Below, piece by piece: positions 9,220 through 17,359 of a stretch of 64,000 nucleotides of DNA; positions within the stretch are counted from its first letter, which is position 1, and each line of letters starts with the position of its first letter. Under the pieces are notes generated by a model. The model saw only the letters and a list, made by a program, of their open reading frames with translations, made no database searches and was not told the DNA's origin. The translations under genes and the position numbers were made by a program. The DNA is from Paenibacillus plantiphilus (GTDB lineage Bacteria; Bacillota; Bacilli; Paenibacillales; Paenibacillaceae): the NCBI RefSeq assembly GCF_927798095.1, contig NZ_CAKMMF010000027.1, forward strand, positions 1 to 64,000. The letters run 5' to 3'.

Positions 9220-9252
9220 ATTCAGTCTACATTCAGCTTTATAGTAGATAAT
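9220..9252 (+). promoter_or_regulatory. Candidate response-regulator box and -10 before the two-component operon
   Basis: ATTCAG occurs at 9220-9225 and 9231-9236, an 11-bp spacing typical of OmpR/PhoB-type direct repeats, and GATAAT (9247-9252) could be a -10. No good -35 is present, as in activated promoters. Autoregulation is an inference. Confidence 0.35.
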
Positions 9253-9281
9253 AGATGTACTTATCTGCCTGGAAGGTGAAC

Positions 9282-9974
9282 ATGATGAAACCTAATAAAG
9301 GAATTCGAGTTTTGCTTGCTGACGATGAGCCTCATATCATACAGTTTCTGGAGATGGGCCTGACGAATGAAGGCTTCGAAGTGAAATGCGTAGAGAATGG
9401 CATAGATGCCGTTCATCTGGCGGGCTCATTCCGCCCGCATGTCGTCATTCTCGATGTGATGATGCCAGGAGCAAACGGCTTCGAGGTATGCCGATTGCTG
9501 AAGGATCAGGGTGACAATATTGCCGTCATCATGCTGACAGCCAAGGATGAGGTAACAGACAGAGTGAAGGGCCTGACACTCGGCGCAGACGATTATGTGG
9601 TGAAGCCATTCAGCTTCGAAGAACTGCTGGCCCGCATTGGCGCGCGCCTGCGCAACCAATTCCCGGATTTGCTTGGGGAAGTCGTTCATGGCCCCTTCGT
9701 CATCGATGACCGCCGCAAGGAAATTCTTTACCAGCAAACGGTAATGACCCTCTCTCCAACAGAATACGAGCTGCTCAAATTTCTGATCATCAACAATGGC
9801 ATCGTGCTTAGCAAGGCGGTTATTCTCGACCGGGTATGGGGGTACGATTTCGGCGGCGAGGAGAACATTGTCGAGGTGTACATTCGTTCCTTGCGGGACA
9901 AGCTCGGGGATAAGGAGCATCGGCTTATTCGCACCTTGCGCGGTGCTGGCTACCGGGTGGATCTTCCATGCTGA
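9282..9974 (+). CDS. OmpR/PhoB-family response regulator
   Basis: Cytosolic DNA-binding response regulator of 230 residues. The receiver domain has the acidic pair Asp14-Asp15, phosphoacceptor Asp58 (VVILDVMMPG), a conserved Thr (MLTAKD) and Lys. A C-terminal winged-helix domain follows (TLSPTEYELLKFL, DRVWGYDFGGEENIVEVYIRSLRDK, IRTLRGAGYRV). The frame opens at 9255, but GGAAGGTG (9271-9278) selects ATG 9282 or 9285. Its stop overlaps the kinase start by 7 bases, indicating translational coupling and a dedicated pair. The direct repeat upstream may be its own site. The stimulus is unknown. Confidence 0.93.
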   Translation: MMKPNKGIRVLLADDEPHIIQFLEMGLTNEGFEVKCVENGIDAVHLAGSFRPHVVILDVMMPGANGFEVCRLLKDQGDNIAVIMLTAKDEVTDRVKGLTLGADDYVVKPFSFEELLARIGARLRNQFPDLLGEVVHGPFVIDDRRKEILYQQTVMTLSPTEYELLKFLIINNGIVLSKAVILDRVWGYDFGGEENIVEVYIRSLRDKLGDKEHRLIRTLRGAGYRVDLPC

Positions 9975-11539
9975 AACAGCGAATGATGCATGCGCTGCGC
10001 ACAATTGTTGTCCCCCGTTCCTTGCGCTACCAGCTTCTTGCAAGATCGCTATTCATACTTGCTGCCCTCTTGCTGCTTATCGGAATGTCGCAATACTGGC
10101 TTATGAAAAGCTTCCTCTACCAAAGCAAAGCAGACGCTATGCAAACACAGCTGATGTCCCTTCCGCGAGACTTGCTTGTGCAATCAAGCACAGACCAGAA
10201 GGAATGGGAGCGTCCCAAGAATGGACCGGCTGCTGGAAGCGGAGCCGGCAACGGTGCGGTTCGACCTGATCGCCCCTTCCTGTTCTTGCCTGATATGTCG
10301 CTTGCCTATATATCGGCAGACGGCGTATTCACAGATATATCGGGAGCGGAGAACAGCGGCAATCCTTCACCATCGCCTTCACCGCAGCTGACAGCAGCGG
10401 AATATGAGCGGCTTGCAGCCAAAGATTTTGCAACAGGACCCAGAGCCAAGAACACCGAATATGAGATCCTCAGCAATGCCGCCGGAGAGGAGCAACTGGT
10501 CGTATTCCACACCATTGGACCTCGCAGCCGCAGCGGAGGACCAGCACTCCTTCAGATGGGCACGGCTACAGCTCCTCTGCAGGATGTCATCATGCAGCAG
10601 CTCATCATATTCGCCTCCCTGTCCGCGCTTGCGCTCACAGGCGGGTTAGGGCTCTATCTGCCAGCGCTGCGCCGGACGCTCATTCCGCTATCGCGCATCG
10701 TTCATATCGTCAAACAAACAGATGCAGGCAATCTGGGTGAGCGGATGCCGGAGAATCAGGGCCAGGAGGAAATTGATCGGCTCTCAGCATCCTTTAACGG
10801 CATGCTGGAGCGGTTTGAAATATCTTTCCACACCGAGAGAGAGGCTAAAGAGAGGATGAGGCAATTTATTGCCGATGCCTCTCACGAGCTGCGAACGCCG
10901 CTGACATCTATCCACGGGTTTCTAGAAGTGCTTCTGCGCGGGGCAGCCTCCAATCCTGAGCAGCTATACAACGCGCTGAACAGCATGCATGGCGAATCCA
11001 GACGTATTAACAAGCTTGTGGAGGATTTGCTCCTGCTGGCGAAATTCGACCGTTCTCCACAGCTGCAAGTGACTGCCATAAAACTGGACGCTTTAATTTA
11101 CGATATGGAGCATCAGCTGCAAATGATGGCGGGAGAAAGAAGTTTGCAGCTGCAAATTGGAGAGAACAGAGAAGGAGAATATGACGCGGACAAAATCAGG
11201 CAAGCAATTCTGAACCTGTTCCATAATGCTGTTCAGCATACCGATGGGGCAACAGGAAGCATTGCGCTCTCGTTACGCAGCACTGACACGGGAACCGAGC
11301 TGTCTATCCGAGATAATGGTTCTGGAATAAGCGAGGAGCAGCTTCCTCATGTATTCGAGCGATTCTATCGCGGAGATGCGTCGCGAACCCGCAAATACGG
11401 CGGAGCCGGCCTCGGGCTCTCGATTACGAAGTCTATCGTTGAGGCTCATGGCGGGACGATCAAAGTGGCGAGTCGGGAGGGCGAGGGAGCAACCTTCACG
11501 ATTACGCTGTCGATTCGATCCGCTGATGGGGACAAATAA
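9968..11539 (+). CDS. Membrane sensor histidine kinase partner of the OmpR-type regulator
   Basis: Classical 523-residue kinase. TM1 is at about 25-46, an extracytoplasmic region of about 160 residues follows (Gly/Pro/Ser-rich around 85-140, with no recognised sensor fold), TM2 is at about 211-232, then HAMP (ALRRTLIPLSRIVHIV...), HisKA with ASHELRTPLTSIHGF (phospho-His306), and HATPase_c with NLFHNAVQHT, IRDNGSGI, GGAGLGLSIT. All catalytic boxes are intact. It overlaps the regulator by 7 bases and is followed by a bidirectional terminator. Architecture resembles CssS/YkoH-type kinases, but the ligand cannot be told. Confidence 0.92.
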   Translation: MLKQRMMHALRTIVVPRSLRYQLLARSLFILAALLLLIGMSQYWLMKSFLYQSKADAMQTQLMSLPRDLLVQSSTDQKEWERPKNGPAAGSGAGNGAVRPDRPFLFLPDMSLAYISADGVFTDISGAENSGNPSPSPSPQLTAAEYERLAAKDFATGPRAKNTEYEILSNAAGEEQLVVFHTIGPRSRSGGPALLQMGTATAPLQDVIMQQLIIFASLSALALTGGLGLYLPALRRTLIPLSRIVHIVKQTDAGNLGERMPENQGQEEIDRLSASFNGMLERFEISFHTEREAKERMRQFIADASHELRTPLTSIHGFLEVLLRGAASNPEQLYNALNSMHGESRRINKLVEDLLLLAKFDRSPQLQVTAIKLDALIYDMEHQLQMMAGERSLQLQIGENREGEYDADKIRQAILNLFHNAVQHTDGATGSIALSLRSTDTGTELSIRDNGSGISEEQLPHVFERFYRGDASRTRKYGGAGLGLSITKSIVEAHGGTIKVASREGEGATFTITLSIRSADGDK

Positions 11540-11561
11540 TCTAAGCCCCCATATAGGATAA

Positions 11562-11613
11562 AAAAGATGCCTCCAGCCCCACTTTCTTTCCAGTGGTTTT
11601 GAAGGCATCTTTT
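11562..11613. terminator. Bidirectional terminator between kinase and DHA2 exporter genes
   Basis: AAAAGATGCCT (11562-11572) pairs with AGGCATCTTTT (11603-11613), with an inner CCACT/AGTGG stem. T-tracts on both sides suit the two convergent genes. Confidence 0.7.
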
Positions 11614-11751
11614 CACATCATTTGGACTGACTCATTGGATATTGGGCGGGCTTTTCGGACAACCCCATGTTTTACATTTTTATGGTATCCACCCACTCGG
11701 GCATACCCTATTGGGACAGCCCCATACGAGCGAATCAGAGCCCATTCACGA

Positions 11752-13248
11752 TTAGTGACCCGCCATCATCGCCGGATCCGGGATGTCCCCGCCGGCTGTT
11801 CCGTCTTCTTCTTGCTGCTTCGGTTTACGCAGAATGAGCGACAGTGCGACACCTGCGGTCACGATGCACGCGGACAGGAAGAACGTGTCGCCGTATCCCG
11901 CGACGACGGCGCTCAGCGGATTCGCATTCGCTCCTCCGCTCGTGGCGTGAGAAGTGATTTGCGATGTCAGATAACCCGTCAGACCCGCGACCGCAAACGA
12001 GACGACGACTTGCTGAGCAGCTGTTGTCAGCGGTGTGACGCGGCTCACCAGTTGACGAGGTGCAGCGTTCAGCACATGCGTGTTGAGCGGCATCATGGAG
12101 AAGCCCATGCCCAGACCAATGGTACAGATGCACAGAATGATCACCCACAGCGAAGTATCCACCGATATGCCGGACAAGATGAACAGGGAGACGGATATGA
12201 TGGAAAGACCGGCAAAGGCGAGCGGACGCGCGCCGATCTTGTCGAACAGCCGGCCGCTGATCGGCATCGCGATTCCCGCGCATAGCGCCTGCGGCATCAG
12301 GATCCAGCCCGTTTCAAGCGCGGTGTAGTTCATGACACCTTGCAGGTACAGCGGCACGATCAGCATTGCGCCAAACAGCGCGAGCTGTACAATCCACGTC
12401 AAGATAATGCTGCGTGTAAAGTCGGACGACTTGAACACTTTCAGCTCCAGCAGCGGTTGCTTCTGCCCCAGTTCCACGAAGATGAAGAGAATGAGCGCAA
12501 TGCCGCCGACAGTCAAGCCCGTGATTGCCGAAGCCGAGGACCAACTGGTACCGCCTTCGCTTACGCCGAACGCCAGCATGGAGAAAGCGATTGGCGCGAG
12601 GCACATGCCGATGACGTCCAGATGCGGCGCCTTAGTGCCGCCCGATTTCGGCAAATATTTATACCCGAGAATGAAGGCGATAATGCCGATTGGCAGATTG
12701 ATAATGAAAATCCAGTGCCAGCTAACAGATTCGACCAGCCAGCCGGATAGTACCGGACCGAACGCCGGCGCCATCAGCATGGGGATGCCGAGTAAGCCCA
12801 TGATAGAGCCACGGCGCTCTGGAGGCGCGAGCTTGAACACCATGGCCATTCCGATCGGGGCCACCATGCCGCCGCCCAAGCCTTGAATGATGCGATAAAT
12901 GATGAGCTGTTCCGGTGTTTGCGCGATACCGCACAGAACCGAGCCGAAAGTGAACAGAGCGATCGTAATCATGAAAATTCGCTTGGAGCCGAATCTATCG
13001 GTCATCCAGCCAGCAAGCGGGATAACGGCGGATAAGGCAAGCGTGTAGCCGGTGACTGTCCATTGAATCGTCTTCAGATCGGTGTCGAAGTATTCGACGA
13101 GATGCGGAATGGCATTATTGACAACAGTACTGTCCAAAATAACCATGATCATGCCGACAATAATCGCCAAAAGCGGCGGCAGAATGGCTTTCAGCGAGAA
13201 GTCGTCCCCGCCGGCTGTAATCGGTTTTGTTTGCGTAGGAGCTGACAT
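11752..13248 (-). CDS. DHA2-family (14-TM) MFS multidrug exporter
   Basis: Integral membrane drug:H+ antiporter of about 498 residues. DHA2/EmrB-QacA hallmarks are visible: VILDSTVVNNAIPHL in TM1 (motif D1-like), GWMTDRFGSKRIF (motif A), RIIQGLGGGMVAPIG (motif B), PAFGPVLSGWLVESVSWHWIFIINLPIG (motif C region). Closest in design to Bacillus LmrB/MdtP-type pumps. The frame extends to 13314; ATG 13248 (MSAPTQ) is chosen because it leaves a normal-length N-tail and has GGGA just upstream, though the ribosome site is weak. helD ends about 100 bases upstream on the same strand, so co-transcription is possible. No EmrA-like partner is present, as usual in Gram-positives. Confidence 0.87.
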   Translation of the reverse strand: MSAPTQTKPITAGGDDFSLKAILPPLLAIIVGMIMVILDSTVVNNAIPHLVEYFDTDLKTIQWTVTGYTLALSAVIPLAGWMTDRFGSKRIFMITIALFTFGSVLCGIAQTPEQLIIYRIIQGLGGGMVAPIGMAMVFKLAPPERRGSIMGLLGIPMLMAPAFGPVLSGWLVESVSWHWIFIINLPIGIIAFILGYKYLPKSGGTKAPHLDVIGMCLAPIAFSMLAFGVSEGGTSWSSASAITGLTVGGIALILFIFVELGQKQPLLELKVFKSSDFTRSIILTWIVQLALFGAMLIVPLYLQGVMNYTALETGWILMPQALCAGIAMPISGRLFDKIGARPLAFAGLSIISVSLFILSGISVDTSLWVIILCICTIGLGMGFSMMPLNTHVLNAAPRQLVSRVTPLTTAAQQVVVSFAVAGLTGYLTSQITSHATSGGANANPLSAVVAGYGDTFFLSACIVTAGVALSLILRKPKQQEEDGTAGGDIPDPAMMAGH

Positions 13249-13351
13249 AGGTCCCTGCTTTCTGCTCATAGAGCTGTATATGGTTGAAAATAATCGTATG
13301 ACGGGCTGCAGCATTGGCGCAGCTTATCGCACCGCCGTCACTCCCGAGCCG

Positions 13352-15769
13352 TCAACATGGCTCTTTCTCGTACAAATTCGCAGGCAATGCCTGCACGAAC
13401 GGCGACCAATCGCCAGTCGTATACAGCTGAAGCCGGTGCATAGCCCGGGTACACGCCGTATACAGAAGCTTGCGTTCGTGGTCCCAACCGTAAGCTTCGG
13501 GCGAAGCGTTATAGATGAGGACCGCATCAAACTCAATGCCTTTGGCGAGATACACGGGAATGACCATCACTCCCTTTTCAAAAGCGAGCGTCTCCCTCGT
13601 AATATGCTGCAGCCCTTCGCCTCCTTGAATGCGCAACGATTCATAGGCCTCCCGACTTTCGGCTGCAGTCTTAGTGATGACAGCGATGGATGCGAAGCCC
13701 TGGGCATTGAGCAAGGCGATGTCTTCCAGAATTTGCGCATCGCGCTTCTGCACGCCGTTCAACCTGATCAGAAGGGGCTTGGGGCCTCTTCTTTCAAACG
13801 GTACAATCTCGTCCCCGCCGGGGAGCAGCGATTTCGTAAATTCCACAATCTCTCTGGTCGAACGATAGCTGCGCACAAGGCGGACGAGGCTTGTATCGGC
13901 TTCGCCAAAAAGCCGGATCAGCGGTGAATCGGATGCTTCCAGATTTGTGGACTGCATGAAGATCGCTTGCCCAAAATCGCCGAGCACCGTCATCCGGGCA
14001 CGAGGAAACAGCTTTTTAAAATATTCATATTGAAACGCCGAATAATCCTGGCCTTCGTCGATGAAGACATGCCGGATCTCCGTGTTCGTCCGAACGCCTT
14101 CAACGAGCTCTTTGACAAACAAATAAGGAGTCGCATCCTCGTGGAGCAATTCATTCCGGCTTAGCATATCCTTCGTTTGTCTGCAAATTTCAGACCATTG
14201 TGCGGGAATGATGCTCTCATTTGTTTTCTCCCGATACGTGGTTTCATCGCCGAATAATTGGCCATATATACCTTTGATATCGACAAAAGAAAATGTCCTC
14301 ACGCTTTTCCTTAGCGGCTTAAAGCTCCTTTTCACAATTGATCGAAGGATCAGCTCCTCCTCCTGCTGGGCGAAGTCAACGTCTCCTTCATCTCCCCGCC
14401 GCTTGTTGTTCATGAGCTCGCGAACCACAGTGTATTGCTCCGAAAGGTCGAACAGCTCCCTCTCTTTGTGCAGCATGTCGAAAACTTCAGCGTACTGTTC
14501 ATTATCGAGATAATTTAACTCCTCCTGCACCCAGAACGCTCCCCGTTCCTTGCGTTCGAGCGAAGCAAGCTCATCCAGCAGCCATTCCTGCAAAAGAACG
14601 ACACGGCTGTACAACGGCAGGGAGCTGTCGAAACCGTACAGCTTCGCGCTCATACGCTCCGCAGTAATCAAAACGCGATTGCGGAACCATATGTCTATGA
14701 ACCGCATCCCTTCCCGCCCCAGCCACCTCCCGTAGTTCTGCAGAGCCTTCAGAAAAGCTTCGGACGTTTTGTACGCAATCCCCTGAAGACGAGCCTCATA
14801 TCCCGGCTCCCCCTGTGCTGTCAGTGTGTATTCAATCTGATCGAAGGGGTCTTCCGACCGCAATGAGGAGCCGAGCCCATTCTCAACATATTCCTGAAAC
14901 GTCGTCTGCTGCATATTCTCTTCACCGAGCTCAGGAAGGACCGTGGAAATATAACTGCCAAACATCGGATTGGGCGAGAAAAGCACGATCTGATCAGCTC
15001 TGATCGTCTGGCGATGCCTGTAAAGCAAGTACGCCACACGCTGCAAGGCTGCTGAAGTTTTCCCGCTGCCAGCCGCTCCCTGAACAATAAGCATCCGGCT
15101 TTTGTCGTTTCGGATGATCGCGTTCTGCTCCTTCTGGATGGTTGCCACAATACTTTTCATTTGCGAGTCCGCGTCCTTGCTCAGCACTTGCTGCAGCAAT
15201 TCGTCTCCAATCGTTTCGCTCGCGTCGAACATGGTGCGGATGTGTCCGTTCTGAATCTGAAACTGCCGTTTAAGCATCATCTTCCCATCGATCCGACCTG
15301 CAGGCGTGACATAAGAGGCTCTACCCGGAGGAAAGTCGTAATACAGGCTCGCGATGGGGGAACGCCAGTCATAGATCAGAAAATTCAGTCCTTCATTGTC
15401 GACGAAGGAGGATACCCCGATATAAACCTGCTCGCTTTCGTTCAAGCCGTCCTCCTGAAAGTCAACGCGCGCAAAATAAGGAGACGGGAGCAGCCGTTTC
15501 ATGCCGTTCCATTGCTGCACCAGCCGTCTGTGGCCGCGCTCTCGTTCGGCCAACATCATGGATTGCTGCTGAACCGAGTAAAAGGTATCTTCGAAATCCT
15601 CGGTCGTGCTCGTGTTGATCGATAAATCCTCCCAAAACCGCTTGCGGATTTCAGAAGCCTGATCGTGCAGCCCGGCAACCTCCGGCTCCAGCTCGGCGAT
15701 TCTCGCATGCAGCTCGTTCCTGACCCGTTCCAGCCGCTCCTGTTCCTGTCGCCAATCCCTCGCTTCCAT
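13352..15769 (-). CDS. helD: HelD-like RNA polymerase recycling ATPase
   Basis: Superfamily 1 helicase-like ATPase of 805 residues, the usual HelD/YvgS length. HelD binds stalled RNA polymerase and uses ATP to release it from nucleic acid. The N-terminal arm is a long coiled coil (about 1-85, rich in E/R/L), the part inserted in the secondary channel. Walker A is GAAGSGKTS (231-239); VFIDEGQDYSAFQYEYF is the DEGQD motif II; VRSYRSTREIVEF is motif IV; GVMVIPVYLAKGIEFDAV and YTACTRAMHRLQLY are motifs V-VI. AAGGAG lies 12 bases before ATG 15769. Upstream is an unusual palindrome containing a minus-strand TTGACA, probably its promoter. Confidence 0.9.
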   Translation of the reverse strand: MEARDWRQEQERLERVRNELHARIAELEPEVAGLHDQASEIRKRFWEDLSINTSTTEDFEDTFYSVQQQSMMLAERERGHRRLVQQWNGMKRLLPSPYFARVDFQEDGLNESEQVYIGVSSFVDNEGLNFLIYDWRSPIASLYYDFPPGRASYVTPAGRIDGKMMLKRQFQIQNGHIRTMFDASETIGDELLQQVLSKDADSQMKSIVATIQKEQNAIIRNDKSRMLIVQGAAGSGKTSAALQRVAYLLYRHRQTIRADQIVLFSPNPMFGSYISTVLPELGEENMQQTTFQEYVENGLGSSLRSEDPFDQIEYTLTAQGEPGYEARLQGIAYKTSEAFLKALQNYGRWLGREGMRFIDIWFRNRVLITAERMSAKLYGFDSSLPLYSRVVLLQEWLLDELASLERKERGAFWVQEELNYLDNEQYAEVFDMLHKERELFDLSEQYTVVRELMNNKRRGDEGDVDFAQQEEELILRSIVKRSFKPLRKSVRTFSFVDIKGIYGQLFGDETTYREKTNESIIPAQWSEICRQTKDMLSRNELLHEDATPYLFVKELVEGVRTNTEIRHVFIDEGQDYSAFQYEYFKKLFPRARMTVLGDFGQAIFMQSTNLEASDSPLIRLFGEADTSLVRLVRSYRSTREIVEFTKSLLPGGDEIVPFERRGPKPLLIRLNGVQKRDAQILEDIALLNAQGFASIAVITKTAAESREAYESLRIQGGEGLQHITRETLAFEKGVMVIPVYLAKGIEFDAVLIYNASPEAYGWDHERKLLYTACTRAMHRLQLYTTGDWSPFVQALPANLYEKEPC

Positions 15770-15817
15770 CTCCTGAACACACTCCTTTTTCCATCTTTTT
15801 GGAATAAAAAAAGAGCA

Positions 15818-15891
15818 TTGACAAATTAAAGCTCCAGATGTACAATTAGAGTGGGAATAAAAATGAATACATATTCACTCTAATTTGTCAA
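15818..15891. promoter_or_regulatory. Palindrome carrying face-to-face sigma-A promoters upstream of helD
   Basis: Plus strand: TTGACA (15818-15823), 17-bp spacer, TACAAT (15841-15846). Minus strand: TTGACA (15891-15886), then TATTCA 16 bp on. The -35 regions form a perfect 11-bp inverted repeat, TTGACAAATTA with TAATTTGTCAA. A second inverted repeat, AATTAGAGTG (15844-15853) with CACTCTAATT (15876-15885), is operator-like. The minus promoter would drive helD; the plus promoter has no recognised gene. Confidence 0.6.
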
Positions 15892-16058
15892 TAACGCTAT
15901 CGATTATATCATAGTGTTATTTTGCGTTCAATTTATTTTTTTCCGCCCTCTGGCAGAGCTGAACACTGACTCGGATTGTGGATAGCTTCAACTACCCGCC
16001 GTGGAATGAAGCTGAAAGAAGATGACCCTTGAATCATTCATCAAGGGTCATCTTCTTT
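15853..16058 (+). ncRNA. Candidate short transcript from the plus-strand promoter to a hairpin
   Basis: A consensus promoter ends at 15846 and a perfect 18-bp hairpin lies at 16015-16058 (arms 16015-16032 and 16041-16058, 8-base loop), which would give an RNA of about 200 bases. It contains a short open stretch ending NYPPWNEAERR and a TGA at the hairpin base, which has no ribosome site and may be the remnant of a lost gene. The whole gap 15770-16343 holds no convincing protein gene. Confidence 0.3.
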
Positions 16059-16278
16059 ATATCACTAGTGTCTTCCGATGTCCCCAGCAAAACAGTCTAT
16101 TTTTCAATGAACAACGTATATTAAATGAAAGGATCTCGCCTCTTATTACCATTAAATGGATCCTATACGACCGATTTCGTCATTTTTGTAATGAAACTGT
16201 AATGTTTCCTTCATGTTCCTTTCAGATTACACTTATATAATAAACACATGACCCCCCTTTATAAATATATTCTCTCTT

Positions 16279-16312
16279 GGCCTGCGGAATGATGCCGCAG
16301 GCCCCTTTTTTT
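16279..16312 (+). terminator. Strong plus-strand intrinsic terminator without an obvious gene
   Basis: GGCCTGCGG and CCGCAGGCC form a perfect 9-bp stem with a 7-base loop followed by cctttttttt. TATAAT occurs at about 16234 on the same strand but without a good -35. The genes on the right run toward it on the other strand, so the terminated transcript is unidentified. Confidence 0.65.
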
Positions 16313-16343
16313 TATAGTTCAAAGTTTCACTCTTGCGTCGTGG

Positions 16344-16651
16344 TCAGACGATCACGCGGTAGTGAAGATGAACAACGCCGCTTCGGAAGCGGCGCTCACC
16401 GAGCAGTTCGAGCCGCATGCAGAGGTTGTCCGGCAATGCTCGCTTGCCTCCACCCAAGTAGTGCTAACCGTCTCCCAGTACACCATCGACTCGTACATTC
16501 GACGCCCGTAGAGGTAGGTCCCAATCGACCGCTGGAAGTCAGTCCAGAACGCATACGTCTCGTCATCGGAGATCGTCCACTCGATATTTCCACGCTCGTC
16601 CTCAATGTACCCGTCCAAAGATATGTTAGCAGCGTAGATCAGTTTAGCCAT
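16344..16651 (-). pseudogene. Broken dihydrofolate-reductase-family (RibD C-domain) gene
   Basis: The N-terminal 45 or so codons encode a normal start of this family (MAKLIYAANISLDGYIEDE, GRRMYESMVYWET). Intact relatives are about 180-190 residues. Here the sequence jumps after MVYWET into the family's C-terminal segment, but that segment (GGGKRALPDN, LELLGERRF, GVVHLHYRV) is in the +1 frame relative to the N-terminus and ends at TGA 16344-16346. So the centre is deleted and the remaining halves are out of frame. ATG 16651 has GGAGGGTG upstream. As it stands the gene cannot make a functional enzyme. Confidence 0.8.
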
Positions 16652-16707
16652 TTCAATAACACCCTCCAATTATCAGTTTCCAGCTAGACAATAAAAAACT
16701 CACATAG

Positions 16708-17100
16708 TTATTCACCGCTTACAATAGCTTCTGCTTCTATCTCCACTAAAAGTCTTGAGTCAATAAGTGCTTTAACTTCAACCATTGTGGCAACAGGTTG
16801 AATATCTTTGAAAAACTCTCCATGGGCTTTCCCGATCTCTTCCCACTTTGATATATCAGTTACAAACATTCTTGTTCTAACAACATCTGTTAAATTCGCT
16901 CCAACTTTATGAAGTGCTTCTTCTATGGTTTTTATAATGCTTTTCGTTTGTTCGTAGGCACTCCCTACTCCAACAACTTCACCATCTTTCATTGCAGTTG
17001 TGCCTGCTACTTCAACACGATTCCCTACACGAATAGCTCTACAATAGCCAACAACCGGCTCCCAAGGCGAACCAGTAAAAACTCTTGTTCTTTCTGTCAT
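16708..17100 (-). CDS. RidA/YjgF family protein
   Basis: 130-residue member of the YjgF/YER057c/UK114 fold. RidA proper hydrolyses reactive enamine/imine intermediates from PLP enzymes, and other subgroups have different or unknown activities. Visible marks: TGSPWEPVVGYCRAIRVGNRVEVAGTT, QTKSIIKTIEEAL, VVRTRMFVTDI (the Arg that binds the carboxylate in active members), ATMVEVKALIDSRLLVEIEAEA. The GSPWE...YCRA start places it in the YjgH-like subgroup rather than canonical RidA. AGGAG 8 bases upstream supports ATG 17100 over the longer frame to 17148. The broken dihydrofolate-reductase gene lies 56 bases downstream and may once have shared a transcript. Confidence 0.82.
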   Translation of the reverse strand: MTERTRVFTGSPWEPVVGYCRAIRVGNRVEVAGTTAMKDGEVVGVGSAYEQTKSIIKTIEEALHKVGANLTDVVRTRMFVTDISKWEEIGKAHGEFFKDIQPVATMVEVKALIDSRLLVEIEAEAIVSGE

Positions 17101-17258
17101 TTCAGAAACTCCTCTCCATAATGGATAGACTAATATTACCATATCCATGTGTAAATTTATTTCGCAATTCTGCCAATTAGTTTAATAAAAAGAACGCTCC
17201 CGCGCCTTCGCCTGAGCTATGCTGATCTACAGCAATTCTGCGAATTTTTTGGCACGCC

Positions 17259-17283
17259 AAAAAAACCGAATTATAAAATTCGG
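17259..17283 (-). terminator. Terminator of the araC-mutY-eda-hydrolase operon
   Basis: On the minus strand CCGAATT pairs with AATTCGG (17266-17283) and is followed by a run of seven T (17265-17259). It lies about 77 bases past the hydrolase stop. Confidence 0.65.
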
Positions 17284-17359
17284 CTTTGCTATCTGCGTAA
17301 AGAGGCATTGAAGCGGCTAATAATCGCTACCAGCCGCAATGAAGTGGCCTCCAGTATGC

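Noticed and set aside
11593-13927. Open frames up to 281 codons antisense to the DHA2 exporter and helD
   Set aside because: Composition (Arg/His/Pro/Cys-rich) and lack of starts mark them as shadows of GC-balanced genes.
16022-16240. 72-codon plus-strand frame starting in the hairpin
   Set aside because: Its start lies within the hairpin, with no ribosome site and Cys/Phe/Ile-rich random composition.
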